DNA from: Hyphomicrobiaceae bacterium
GTDB taxonomy: Bacteria > Pseudomonadota > Alphaproteobacteria > Rhizobiales > Hyphomicrobiaceae
Length of the DNA: 64,000 nucleotides
Reading direction: 5' to 3'
NCBI GenBank assembly: GCA_022842785.1
Contig: JALHOW010000005.1
Coordinates: forward strand, 411,023 to 475,022
Shown: positions 37,334 through 45,125 of the stretch, in pieces
Layout of the letters: each line of letters starts with the position of its first letter
Numbering within the stretch: position 1 is the first letter of the stretch
Program-made: the position numbers and the translations under genes
Notes under the pieces: generated by a model
Told to the model about the DNA's origin: nothing
Databases searched by the model: none
Seen by the model: the letters and a program-made list of their open reading frames with translations, nothing else

Positions 37334-38152
37334 CTACAGGAGGCCGCCGAACATCCCGACCACCGGCAGCGACTTGAGGACGTCCTGATAGAGCTTCTTG
37401 ATGGCAGACGTCCCGACGATGACCACATCGCCTTGCAGGATGGCCGGATCGCTCGCACGCCCGCTCTTGATCGCATCCACATCAAAGCGGGCAGCTTCCT
37501 TCCGCCCATTCGCCGTACGGAAGACCATGACCTCGCTGCCGTCAGCGACTTCCTTCATGCCACCGGCCGACGCCACGAGCTGCAGCAATGTCGACGGGCC
37601 TCTGTAAGGATACACACCCGGTCGCTCCACAGCGCCCTCGAGCGTCACCCGCTGGCTGTTGAACTCGCGAATGAATACTGTGATCTGCGGGTTCTGAAGG
37701 TAACGGGTGCCATACTTCGCCTTCAGGTCCTGCTCGAGCTGGCGCGCCGTGACGCCACCAGCCTGCACATCGCCAACAAGTGGCAGATTGATCATGCCGG
37801 TTTCGGCGACCTGCACACTTTTCGCGAGTTCGGGTGCCTGAAACACGGAAATCTCGAGAACATCCTGCGGGCCAATGCGATAGCCGTCGCTCCCGGGCGT
37901 TACCGTGCTCTCGAGCGCGCGGACTTCCCGCACCAACTTTGCTGAGGCCTTAGCTGAGGCCTTAGGAGCGACAGAAGACTCGTTTGTCGACGGCGGCTGA
38001 ATGCCGAGGCTCGCAGTCGCCCCAGTCGACGTACCGGAATCCAGCGCCGTCACGCCCTCGTTAAAGCCCGAGCCACACCCTGCGAGCATAACAATTAATA
38101 GCGCCGGTGCTGCCATCGCGCCGACTCGCCGTATCAATAAATCAAACCGCAT
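37334..38152 (-). CDS. Polysaccharide export lipoprotein (Wza/BexD family)
   Basis: A 272-residue outer-membrane lipoprotein. The N-terminal signal ends at the lipobox LAGC with Cys26. The Poly_export domain follows: DGYRIGPQDVLEISVFQAPEL, then GMINLPLVGDVQAGGVTARQLEQ, and a SLBB domain with FNSQRVTLEGAVERPGVYPY. The longer frame from 38194 is replaced by ATG 38152 because GGAGAG lies seven bases upstream. It forms the outer-membrane channel working with the Wzc-like protein. First gene of the leftward locus. Confidence 0.93.
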   Translation of the reverse strand: MRFDLLIRRVGAMAAPALLIVMLAGCGSGFNEGVTALDSGTSTGATASLGIQPPSTNESSVAPKASAKASAKLVREVRALESTVTPGSDGYRIGPQDVLEISVFQAPELAKSVQVAETGMINLPLVGDVQAGGVTARQLEQDLKAKYGTRYLQNPQITVFIREFNSQRVTLEGAVERPGVYPYRGPSTLLQLVASAGGMKEVADGSEVMVFRTANGRKEAARFDVDAIKSGRASDPAILQGDVVIVGTSAIKKLYQDVLKSLPVVGMFGGLL

Positions 38153-38555
38153 AACCCGCTCTCCAACGCACGCACGCAAAGTTGTGCGATCCAAATTGCG
38201 CTTCAGGAATTCACAAGTGCACGAAGAAGCAAAACTAGCACATCTGTAGTCGCGCTAGGGACCTCGTAGCTGACACATTCCAACCACATTTCGGCGCCCG
38301 AGGCGACCTCGGCAAGTAGCCTACACACAGTTCAGAGATTCAACTCGAGCAATGTGACAGAATGAGCACATGCGCCTGCTTCTTTCTGCGGCAGCGTGCC
38401 GGTTTCTCGCCTCTCGGATACGTATTGCTCTTCTGCTTCCCGGGCGGCCGCTTGCGCCATCGCAGCGGCCGCGATAGCAATGGGTCGCTCCGGGTAGGAA
38501 GCTTTATCGCCTGTTGGCACAATATTTTCTGTTGTTGGCGTATCGAGAGTTTTTC
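38153..38555. other. Divergent intergenic region between the export lipoprotein and the NusG-like gene
   Basis: 403 bases that separate the leftward polysaccharide locus from the rightward antiterminator gene and must hold both promoters. I see no convincing -35/-10 pair, operator palindrome or conserved gene. The minus-strand TTGAAT near 38335-38340 and the plus-strand TTGGCAC near 38514 are only weak matches. Short open frames here carry no ribosome-binding site or recognisable protein. Confidence 0.4.
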
Positions 38556-39101
38556 ATGAACGACGGCTTTGGTCCTGCTCTGGATGAACCCTCCGCGCAT
38601 AGCTACGCGATGCGATGGATTGCGATCAACACGCACCCACATCGCGAAGCCATAGCCATCGAGAACCTCCTCCGTCAGAAGTTCGCGGTCTATTGCCCGA
38701 TGGAGTTGAGGCGCATCCGGCACGCCCGTCGCACACAGGATGCGACGCGGCCACTGTTCCCAGGCTACATCTTCGCTGCGGTCATGCCTGATCTAGCGTT
38801 GTGGCGGCCCATACTCTCCACCTACGGTGTGCGGACTATGGTTCGTTCAGGCGACCGGCCTGCTTTTGTCGATAGCGGTTTTATTCAGGGGCTGAAAAAC
38901 CGAGAGATCGACGGCGTGATCGCGAGGCCGCTGCGGGGTTATGAGATCGGGCAGGACGTGCGCCTCAATGGCGGCCCCTTCGATGGCCTCATCGCGACGA
39001 TCATCGAGATGGGCGAGCGAGACCGGCTGGTCTTGCTGACCAGCCTTCTCAATCAAACGGTGCGCCTCAAGGTGACAGGGGCCAGCGTGCGCGCGCTCTG
39101 A
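38556..39101 (+). CDS. Specialised NusG paralogue (RfaH/UpxY-like transcription antiterminator)
   Basis: A 181-residue protein. The NGN domain spans about 20-110, beginning RWIAINTHPHREAIAIENL and containing RPLFPGYIFAAV at 65-76, where NusG homologues contact RNA polymerase. A KOW domain follows near 130-180 (GGPFDGLIATIIEMG). It lacks the extended C-terminus of housekeeping NusG and is not linked to secE, rplK or rpoB. ATG 38556 with GAGAG upstream is chosen over the earlier ATG 38514. It is divergent from the export gene, a placement typical of RfaH/LoaP/UpxY regulators of polysaccharide operons. Inference: it lets RNA polymerase traverse the 38-kb locus. Confidence 0.88.
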   Translation: MNDGFGPALDEPSAHSYAMRWIAINTHPHREAIAIENLLRQKFAVYCPMELRRIRHARRTQDATRPLFPGYIFAAVMPDLALWRPILSTYGVRTMVRSGDRPAFVDSGFIQGLKNREIDGVIARPLRGYEIGQDVRLNGGPFDGLIATIIEMGERDRLVLLTSLLNQTVRLKVTGASVRAL

Positions 39102-39142
39102 CAGGCGCGCAGGAACAGTCCTCACCGCTGCTCAACACAAAA

Positions 39143-39171
39143 CGTGCGCCGCCCCCTAGGACCGGCGCACG
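39143..39171 (-). terminator. Intrinsic terminator of the Hint-domain gene
   Basis: A perfect nine-base stem, CGTGCGCCG at 39143-39151 and CGGCGCACG at 39163-39171, around an 11-base loop. On the minus strand it is followed by TTTTGTGTTG, a good U-tract, and lies 28 bases beyond the stop of the Hint-domain gene. On the plus strand, 42 bases after the NusG-like gene, there is no T-run, so termination there would be weaker. Confidence 0.75.
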
Positions 39172-39198
39172 CGAACTGTACGGATCGTTGCTCTTGCT

Positions 39199-40125
39199 TC
39201 AGGCGGCCCTGGAAAGCTCGGCGCGCCCCTCAAGCTTATCGCGCACCATGTCTGCAGGCCGGCGCAGATCAATCACCGGAGCAAATGCGCTCCGGAGCCG
39301 CGACATGAGCGCAGCGCGCCCACCGTTGCTGGAGGCAATCGGCGCATAGGGCACCATCGACACAGCGGAGCTTCCGAACAGGGCGCGAAGTTCCTCAGCG
39401 TTGTCGAAGCCGAGAGCATCCTTGGCTGTCACGAGCAGGCTCTCACAGGGCGCCCCTTCAGCCATCAGTACATCGTGCCGGTCCAGCGCAATGTGGTAGT
39501 AAACGATCGCGTCGACATCGATGTAGGCCACGGCGATATTTAGCCCGTTCACGAGATCGCTGACCGGAATCAGCACGCCATCGAGGTGCAGCATGTGCGC
39601 GCGGGAGAGATAGAGGTCGCGCCGCGGGCAATCCTCTCCTAGCGCCCCCTTCGAGATGCGAACCGGCAGAGCATCTTCGTTGAAGCGCTGCTCACCGTCA
39701 CGATTGATTGTCGTCCTGCCGACCCAGAGTACTTCCCTCGCCGCACCATTCTCCGTGACGACAAGATCGCCTTCCTCGAGCGCCTCGACCGCGACCTCTC
39801 CGGTGGGCGTCAGAACACGCGTGCCGGCAAGAAAACACTTGTGGCCATAACCACCACCGCGACCGCCGTGTCCGCCGCCGCCATGACCACCGCCACCGTG
39901 ACCGTCGCCGCGACCACCGCCACCGTGACCGCCGCCGCCGCGATTGCCGCCACCGCCACCGTGATTGCCACCGCGACCACCACCGCCGCCGCCGTTTGCG
40001 AGCGCCTTACCAGCAGCCCCTGGTCCCACCGCCACCAGTATCCCTGCCGCCGCCACCAAACTGCGCCGCGTAAGCCGCAGACTGGGTTGTTCCAAATCGC
40101 AGTTCGGCTTCTCTGAATTCGCCAT
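39199..40125 (-). CDS. Tat-signal Gly/His-rich Hint-domain protein
   Basis: A 308-residue protein. Residues 17-42 form a twin-arginine-like signal (LTRRSLVAAAGILVAVG), so it is probably exported folded. Residues 45-94 are almost only Gly, His, Arg and Asn. A Hint_2 (hedgehog/intein-like) domain starts at Cys97 in HKCFLAGTRVLTPTGEV, continues through YLSRAHMLHLDGVLIPV at 172-188 and VYYHIALDRHDVLMAEG at 208-224, and keeps the catalytic cysteine and histidines. About 75 residues follow the domain. ATG 40125 has GGAG six bases upstream. The Hint domain may self-cleave or attach the Gly/His arm; the biological role is unknown. Confidence 0.85.
   Translation of the reverse strand: MANSEKPNCDLEQPSLRLTRRSLVAAAGILVAVGPGAAGKALANGGGGGGRGGNHGGGGGNRGGGGHGGGGRGDGHGGGGHGGGGHGGRGGGYGHKCFLAGTRVLTPTGEVAVEALEEGDLVVTENGAAREVLWVGRTTINRDGEQRFNEDALPVRISKGALGEDCPRRDLYLSRAHMLHLDGVLIPVSDLVNGLNIAVAYIDVDAIVYYHIALDRHDVLMAEGAPCESLLVTAKDALGFDNAEELRALFGSSAVSMVPYAPIASSNGGRAALMSRLRSAFAPVIDLRRPADMVRDKLEGRAELSRAA
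39844..39993 (-). repeat. GGH/GGGG-encoding imperfect tandem repeat
   Basis: A low-complexity stretch that encodes residues 45-94 of the Hint-domain protein. Glycine codons alternate with CAC/CAT histidine, giving iterated HGGGG and GGHGG units at irregular 12-15 base spacing. The array can slip and is likely to vary in length between strains. Confidence 0.8.
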
Positions 40126-40456
40126 AATAATCTCCAAGGAACGCTACTCCCGGAAGCGAAGCTCCCACCAGCAACGGCCCTCGCACAAGGCGCACCGAGC
40201 GTGCTTGATCGGAATGCGGCAGAAGAGTGGCCTACGCAACACAGAGCGTATCCGACTGCGCATCGCCGGCTTGGTCATCTTGGCACTGCCAATTCACCCG
40301 CGGATGTAAAGAATTCTCTTGCTTGCAATAGAATTAGCCAATGCCGGCCTGCGCGGGCACTTTGCCCACGCATGAAGAAGCCACGAACCGCGATCGAAAC
40401 GCGGTTCGAAGTTTTGCACAGGCCAGGTAATGTCGCGAGCGCGTGGGCCGGCAGAT
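40126..40456. other. Intergenic region with one stem-loop
   Basis: 331 bases between the Hint gene start and the FAH-family gene end. It contains a perfect nine-base inverted repeat, CGAACCGCG at 40384-40392 and CGCGGTTCG at 40400-40408, with a seven-base loop. On the plus strand AAGTTTTGC follows, and on the minus strand TGGCTTCTTC; it may terminate the FAH-family transcript but has a poor T-run. No gene is convincing. The Hint gene promoter should also lie here. Confidence 0.45.
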
Positions 40457-41323
40457 CTACGCCGCGATCACCTTGTTCTTCAGCGTGCCGAGGCCGCTCC
40501 ACGAGATCTCGAGCTCGTCCCCCGCAACCAGGAAACGCTGCGGCACGCGACTGCCGCCCGCGCCGTCCGGCGAGCCGGTCGAAACGATGTCGCCCGGCTG
40601 CAGCAACGCGAAGTCCGACACGTAAGCGATGATCGTCGGGATATCGAACACCATCTTGGCAACGGTCGTCGACTGCACCCGCTCGCCGTTGAGTTTCGTC
40701 GAAAGCTCCATCGCGCTGACGTCGGCAATCTCGTCGGCGGTTGTGAACCAGGGGCCACTTGCGCCCGAGGCATTGAAATTCTTGCCTGCGCCGACGGAGT
40801 GCTTCTGCCAGCCGCGCACCGAGCCGTCGTTCATAATCGTGTAGCCGGCGATGTGATCGAAGGCCTTCTCCTTCGCGATGTGGCGTCCCGCCTTGCCGAT
40901 CACAAGCACGAGTTCGCCCTCGTAGTCGAACGTCTTCGCGGGCTCGCCCTTCGGATACTCGAGCGGCTCGTTATGTCCGATGAGCGCGTCGTGCGTCTTG
41001 ATGAAGAGCGAGATGTCTTTGGGCGGCGGCACATCACCGTCGACCGGATGGCGCTTCGGGTAGTTCACGCCAATGCAGATGATCTTGCCGGCATCATGCA
41101 GTGGCGGCAGATAGCGGATCGCATCGAGTTTGACGGACGGCTTCTTACCCGCCGCCCACGTCGCCACCTCGGCCAGCGCGCCAGCTGCCAGTACGGCCCG
41201 GATCGTCGGATACTTCCCGGAGAGCGACGCGTCCGCCGGGATGATGCCGCCGCCCGCAGCATCGGGCTCCACGACCACGCCCCAGCCCTTCTTGCCACTC
41301 TGCTCGTAGCTGATCAGCTTCAT
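40457..41323 (-). CDS. Fumarylacetoacetate hydrolase family protein
   Basis: A 288-residue protein of the FAH superfamily (hydrolases and decarboxylases of aromatic-ring breakdown products). KIICIGVNYPKRH, the metal-binding DYEGELVLVIGKAGRHI and LQPGDIVSTGSPDGAGG are characteristic. ATG 41323 with GGAG upstream is chosen; an ATG at 41344 would add seven residues with no better site. A 5-oxopent-3-ene-1,2,5-tricarboxylate or ureidoglycolate-type substrate is possible. Stand-alone, with no pathway genes next to it. Confidence 0.9.
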   Translation of the reverse strand: MKLISYEQSGKKGWGVVVEPDAAGGGIIPADASLSGKYPTIRAVLAAGALAEVATWAAGKKPSVKLDAIRYLPPLHDAGKIICIGVNYPKRHPVDGDVPPPKDISLFIKTHDALIGHNEPLEYPKGEPAKTFDYEGELVLVIGKAGRHIAKEKAFDHIAGYTIMNDGSVRGWQKHSVGAGKNFNASGASGPWFTTADEIADVSAMELSTKLNGERVQSTTVAKMVFDIPTIIAYVSDFALLQPGDIVSTGSPDGAGGSRVPQRFLVAGDELEISWSGLGTLKNKVIAA

Positions 41324-41399
41324 GTCGTCTCCGCCCTGTCTCAAAGGTTTTCCCGACTATCCATGCCCCAGGGGGCAGGGTCGTGCAAGGTGGCCGCCG

Positions 41400-42023
41400 T
41401 CATAGCGGCTTTTCGCCAGCGCGACGCTCGAGTTCGGGAATGATGGTCGCCCGCTCCTTCAGAAAGGGATTGACGGCCAGCGCCTGATAGTAGGCTTCGA
41501 GCGCCTCCTTCCAGCGCCCGGCATGGGCATGAATCATGCCGCGACCGGCGAGCGCCCCGAAATGGCGCGGCTCCAGCGCCAGAACCTTCTCGATATCGGA
41601 GAGCGACTGTTCGTGCTCCCTCATGAGGAAGAGCACGGTCGCGCGCTTGTTCCAGGCCTCGGCGAAGTTGGGCGCTGCCTCGATGGCCTCGGAGAAGCGG
41701 TCGTGGGCGGCGCCGAGATGGCGGATCGAGAGATAGCCGACGCCTTCTTCCATGATCCGGTCGATATCCGCCCGCCCCGAGTTCGTCCACACCTCCCAGA
41801 TGCGTGCGACCAGCGCTTCCGCCTCGTCGTCGCCACCCGCCGTCTTGAGGCTCTTGAAAAGTGCGTCGAGCGAACGCGCCCGATCTTCTTTCTCGAGGAT
41901 CTGCGCCGGCGGCGTTTGAGCCCTCGAAGGCAATCCGACCGTCCCGCACGCCACCATCGCGAACACCGCGATCGCAAGCCGGGCCGCCCAGATCCCGCGC
42001 CCGGCGCGTCCGTGCCTCCACAT
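41400..42023 (-). CDS. Secreted or periplasmic TPR-repeat protein
   Basis: A 207-residue protein. Residues about 12-35 are hydrophobic (AARLAIAVFAMVACGTVGL) and resemble a signal peptide, then AQTPP suggests cleavage. Two to three tetratricopeptide-like repeats lie near 95-195 (YLSIRHLGAAHDRFSEAIEAAP, then LMREHEQSLSDIEKVLALEP, then AGRWKEALEAYYQALAVNP). It is likely a periplasmic scaffold. It precedes the FAH gene by 76 nt and is divergent from the acyl-CoA dehydrogenase. Confidence 0.8.
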   Translation of the reverse strand: MWRHGRAGRGIWAARLAIAVFAMVACGTVGLPSRAQTPPAQILEKEDRARSLDALFKSLKTAGGDDEAEALVARIWEVWTNSGRADIDRIMEEGVGYLSIRHLGAAHDRFSEAIEAAPNFAEAWNKRATVLFLMREHEQSLSDIEKVLALEPRHFGALAGRGMIHAHAGRWKEALEAYYQALAVNPFLKERATIIPELERRAGEKPL

Positions 42024-42135
42024 GGCTCACCTCCTGCGCACAAGGCCGATGCTGCTGCACCAAGAAGCTAACGCAGGCCAATGAAGTCCGCTAGATTTGG
42101 CGGCAAACGATCACAAAAGGGTGGAGACGACCGGC

Positions 42136-43287
42136 ATGACTATTCCCCGCACGGTGTTCGGCGAGGAGCACGAGATGTTCCGCGCCACGGTCAAGGACTT
42201 CATCGAGCGTGAGATAGCGCCGCACCACGACAAATGGGAGAAGGATGGCATCGTCCCGCGCGAGCTCTGGCAGAAGGCGGGCCAGGCGGGTCTGCTGCTG
42301 ACCGGCACGCCCGAGGAGTACGGCGGCGCCGGCGCCAATTTTCTCATGAGCGCGATCCTCATCGAGGAAATGTCGAAGGGGCTCTATTCCGGCCCCGGCT
42401 TTCGCCTCCATTCGGATATCGTCGCGCCCTACATCCTCCACTACGGCAGCGAGGAGCAGAAGCGCTCACTGCTCCCGCGCATGGCGCGCGGCGAGATCGT
42501 CACGGCCATTGCCATGACCGAGCCCGGAACCGGCAGCGACCTGCAGGGCATTCGCACGACCGCCGTGCGGCAGGGCAACGAGCTTATCGTCAATGGACAG
42601 AAGACGTACATCACCAACGGCCAGCTCGCCGACATCATCATCGTCGCCTGCAAGACCGACCCGAAGGAAGGCGCCAAGGGCATTTCGCTCGTGATCGTCG
42701 AAGCCGACCGGCCCGGCTTCGCCCGCGGAAGAAATCTAGAGAAGCTCGGCAACAAGGCGCAGGACACATCCGAGCTGTTCTTCGACAACGTGCGCGTGCC
42801 GCCATCCAATATCCTCGGCGCCGAGGGCAAGGGCTTCTCCTATCTCATGCAGGAGCTGCCGCAGGAGCGGCTGATCGTCGGTCTTGCGTCAGTCGCGATC
42901 ATGGAGGCTGCGCTGGAGTGGACGCTCGCCTACACGCGCGATCGCAAAGCCTTCGGACGGGCGATCGCCGACTTCCAGAACTCGCGCTTCAAGCTCGCCG
43001 AAGTCGCGACGGAAGTGCAAGTTGCGCGTGTGTTCGTCGACAAATGTCTCGAACTGCATATTGCGGGCAAGCTCGACGTCCCAACCGCGGCCATGCAGAA
43101 GTGGTGGCTGACCGAGCTCGAGGGACGCGTGCTCGATATCTGCCTGCAGCTCCATGGTGGAGCCGGATTCATGTGGGAATATCCGATTGCGCGCGCCTAT
43201 GCCGACGCGCGCGTCCATCGCATTTTTGCCGGCACGACGGAGATCATGAAAGAGATCGTCGCGCGATCGCTGATGGTGGGGAGGTAG
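42136..43287 (+). CDS. Acyl-CoA dehydrogenase
   Basis: A 383-residue flavoprotein that oxidises acyl-CoA to enoyl-CoA, passing electrons to ETF. AIAMTEPGTGSDLQGI is the FAD-binding signature, RDRKAFGRAIADFQNSRF and QLHGGAGFMWEYPIAR follow. At the usual MCAD glutamate site the sequence is IFAGTTEIMK, with Ala in place of Glu. A glutamate in helix G (ALEWTLAYTRDRKAF) aligns with that used by long-chain and isovaleryl-CoA dehydrogenases, so the enzyme is probably active on branched or longer chains. ATG 42136 has GGAG upstream and gives the typical length; TTG 42097 is less likely. Confidence 0.92.
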   Translation: MTIPRTVFGEEHEMFRATVKDFIEREIAPHHDKWEKDGIVPRELWQKAGQAGLLLTGTPEEYGGAGANFLMSAILIEEMSKGLYSGPGFRLHSDIVAPYILHYGSEEQKRSLLPRMARGEIVTAIAMTEPGTGSDLQGIRTTAVRQGNELIVNGQKTYITNGQLADIIIVACKTDPKEGAKGISLVIVEADRPGFARGRNLEKLGNKAQDTSELFFDNVRVPPSNILGAEGKGFSYLMQELPQERLIVGLASVAIMEAALEWTLAYTRDRKAFGRAIADFQNSRFKLAEVATEVQVARVFVDKCLELHIAGKLDVPTAAMQKWWLTELEGRVLDICLQLHGGAGFMWEYPIARAYADARVHRIFAGTTEIMKEIVARSLMVGR

Positions 43288-43294
43288 CTCCGAC

Positions 43295-44395
43295 CTACGC
43301 AAACTGCACCGCGTAAACGGGTGGCAGCGTGTGCGAAACACACGCCCAGCTATCACCCTGATCCTCGCTCACCCAAAGGCCGCCCGTCGTCGAACCCATG
43401 GCGAGGCGATCGCCCGTTTCGTCGATCGCCAGCGCGTGACGATAGACGACGTCATAGGCGTGTGACTGCGGCAGCCCTTTGCTCAGCGTCGTGAAGGTCT
43501 TTCCGCCATCGCGCGTGCGCGACACGACGAGCTTACCGTCTACGGGAATGCGCTTCTCGTCTTTGATCTCAGGGACGAACCACGCCGTATCCGGCTCGCG
43601 TGGATGCACGACCACTGGGAAGCCGAACGCCGATGGCTTCACGTCCGTCAGCTCGGTGAAATTTTGCCCTTCGTCGGATGATACGAAAATGCCGTTGTGA
43701 TGCTGAACCCACATTCGGTGTGGCGCCGATGAGCATTGCGCGAGGCAGTGCACGTCCTGCGCGATCGGGTCATTGGTCAGTTCGGGCGGCACATGATCGG
43801 CGCGCATTCCGTAGCCGCGCTGCACCCACGTTTCGCCGGCGTCTTCTGTGTGCCAGATGCCGCCCGTGGAAACGGCAATCGAGACATGACGCGAATTACG
43901 CGGATCGACACAGATGGAGTGAATACCGGGAAGATCTGCGCCACCTCCCATCCACTGCTTGCGTGCAGGATTGTCCCACAGCGAGCGCACAAACTGCCAG
44001 CTTTGGCCGTCATCCCTTGAACGAAAGAGGCCGCCGGGAAGCGTACCGCACCAGAGCACGCCGGGCTGATCCGCTCCGCCCGCGACGAGCGCCCAGATCC
44101 GCACAGTACTCCACGGGAGCGGGCGCCCCCACATGTCATTCTCTTCGAGACCTTCGGGCTTCTCGGGATAAGCAGGCGTCGCAACCTCCTCCCAACCGTC
44201 GGCAGTGGAGCGATGTACTTTCACGCCGAAATGGCCGTGATCGAGCGCTGCGAACTTGCGGCCGCTGCGCTTGTCGCTCAACGCCAGTGTCACGTTGTCG
44301 GCGAGGAAATCGACTTTGGCGATTTCCCAACAGCTACCGCAACGGTCGACCGTGAACAAACCCTTGCGTGTGGAAACGAGCAGTTGATCGCTCAT
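43295..44395 (-). CDS. BNR/sialidase-like beta-propeller protein
   Basis: A 366-residue protein built of repeated beta-propeller blades. Several Asp-box or BNR-like turns are visible: SRDDGQSWQFV, TEDAGETWVQRG, SSDEGQNFTEL, TRDGGKTFTTL and SEDQGDSWACV. No signal peptide follows MSDQLLVSTRKGLFTV, so it appears cytoplasmic, which is unusual for a sialidase-fold protein. ATG 44395 has GGAGGG seven bases upstream. It sits four bases after the MoaD-like gene and is likely co-transcribed with it. The enzymatic role, if any, is unknown. Confidence 0.8.
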   Translation of the reverse strand: MSDQLLVSTRKGLFTVDRCGSCWEIAKVDFLADNVTLALSDKRSGRKFAALDHGHFGVKVHRSTADGWEEVATPAYPEKPEGLEENDMWGRPLPWSTVRIWALVAGGADQPGVLWCGTLPGGLFRSRDDGQSWQFVRSLWDNPARKQWMGGGADLPGIHSICVDPRNSRHVSIAVSTGGIWHTEDAGETWVQRGYGMRADHVPPELTNDPIAQDVHCLAQCSSAPHRMWVQHHNGIFVSSDEGQNFTELTDVKPSAFGFPVVVHPREPDTAWFVPEIKDEKRIPVDGKLVVSRTRDGGKTFTTLSKGLPQSHAYDVVYRHALAIDETGDRLAMGSTTGGLWVSEDQGDSWACVSHTLPPVYAVQFA

Positions 44396-44399
44396 GAAA

Positions 44400-44669
44400 C
44401 TACCCTCCCGACAGTGCTTGAAAGACGTAGATCGTGCAGGTCTCGCCGACAGCATCGCCGAGACCTTTGCGATCCGAAATCATCACGCCATTGATGAAGA
44501 TGGTCATATGCCGGCGCAGAGCTCCCTGGTCATCAAGCACGTAGCTGCGCGCCTGAGGATTTGCCGCGAACACGCCGTCCAGAACCTCGCGCACCGTCGC
44601 GCCGGCCGCCTCGGCTTCCGGGCAGGCGACGTGTCGCTGGATGTTGGGCGTGAACACGACGCGGGCCAT
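44400..44669 (-). CDS. MoaD/ThiS-like beta-grasp sulfur-carrier family protein
   Basis: An 89-residue protein. VVFTPNIQRHV, AGATVREVLDGVF, DQGALRRHMTIFINGVMI and the terminal YVFQALSGG match the MoaD/ThiS beta-grasp fold. The C-terminal Gly-Gly is exposed at the end, the site for adenylation or thiocarboxylation. No E1-like ThiF or MoeB gene is nearby. ATG 44669 shares one base with the VOC gene stop (TGATG), fixing the start. Role in molybdopterin or thiazole synthesis is not supported by the neighbours. Confidence 0.8.
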   Translation of the reverse strand: MARVVFTPNIQRHVACPEAEAAGATVREVLDGVFAANPQARSYVLDDQGALRRHMTIFINGVMISDRKGLGDAVGETCTIYVFQALSGG

Positions 44670-45088
44670 CAGGCGCCTTCCTTCGCAGGAAAGGCAGTCG
44701 GATCCATCCAGCATGGCTCCCAGACGTGCCCGTCCGGATCGGCAAAAGCGCGCCCATACATGAAGCCCATATCCTGAGGCTCGCGCGCATCCCTGCCGCC
44801 CGCATCGACGGCTTTGCGCACGATCTCGTCGACAGCATCCCGCGACTCGCAACTGATTGCGACTAGGACCTGCGTGACTTTGCTCGGATCTGCGATCTCG
44901 TTCTTGATGAAGGTTTTGAAGTAGTCGTGCCTCAGTAACATCGCATAGCTGTGGCCTTCGCTGATGATCATGCCGGCCGCATCGTCGTTGGTGAAACGCT
45001 CGTCGAACTTGAAGCCGAGTGCCGTGTAGAAGGCGATCGTCCGCTTCAGATCCTTGACGGGGAGATTTATGAATACGTTCTTGCTCAT
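44669..45088 (-). CDS. VOC-family (glyoxalase-like) protein
   Basis: A 139-residue vicinal oxygen chelate protein. KNVFINLPVKDLKRTIAFYT and LGFKFDERFTNDDAAGMII form the first module, then FADPDGHVWEPCWMDPTAF ends the second. The metal-binding Glu in HVWEP is conserved. Such proteins include lactoylglutathione lyases and extradiol dioxygenases, but most have unknown substrates. It is the first of a three-gene chain with the MoaD-like and BNR proteins. Confidence 0.85.
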   Translation of the reverse strand: MSKNVFINLPVKDLKRTIAFYTALGFKFDERFTNDDAAGMIISEGHSYAMLLRHDYFKTFIKNEIADPSKVTQVLVAISCESRDAVDEIVRKAVDAGGRDAREPQDMGFMYGRAFADPDGHVWEPCWMDPTAFPAKEGA

Positions 45089-45125
45089 GATGACCTCGTA
45101 CTCGCTTTGATGGCCGAAGCCGCGC

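Noticed and set aside
39844..39993. Repeated GGN units as a possible CRISPR-like or phase-variable promoter array
   Set aside because: The repeats are in frame, encode glycine and histidine, and have no constant spacers.
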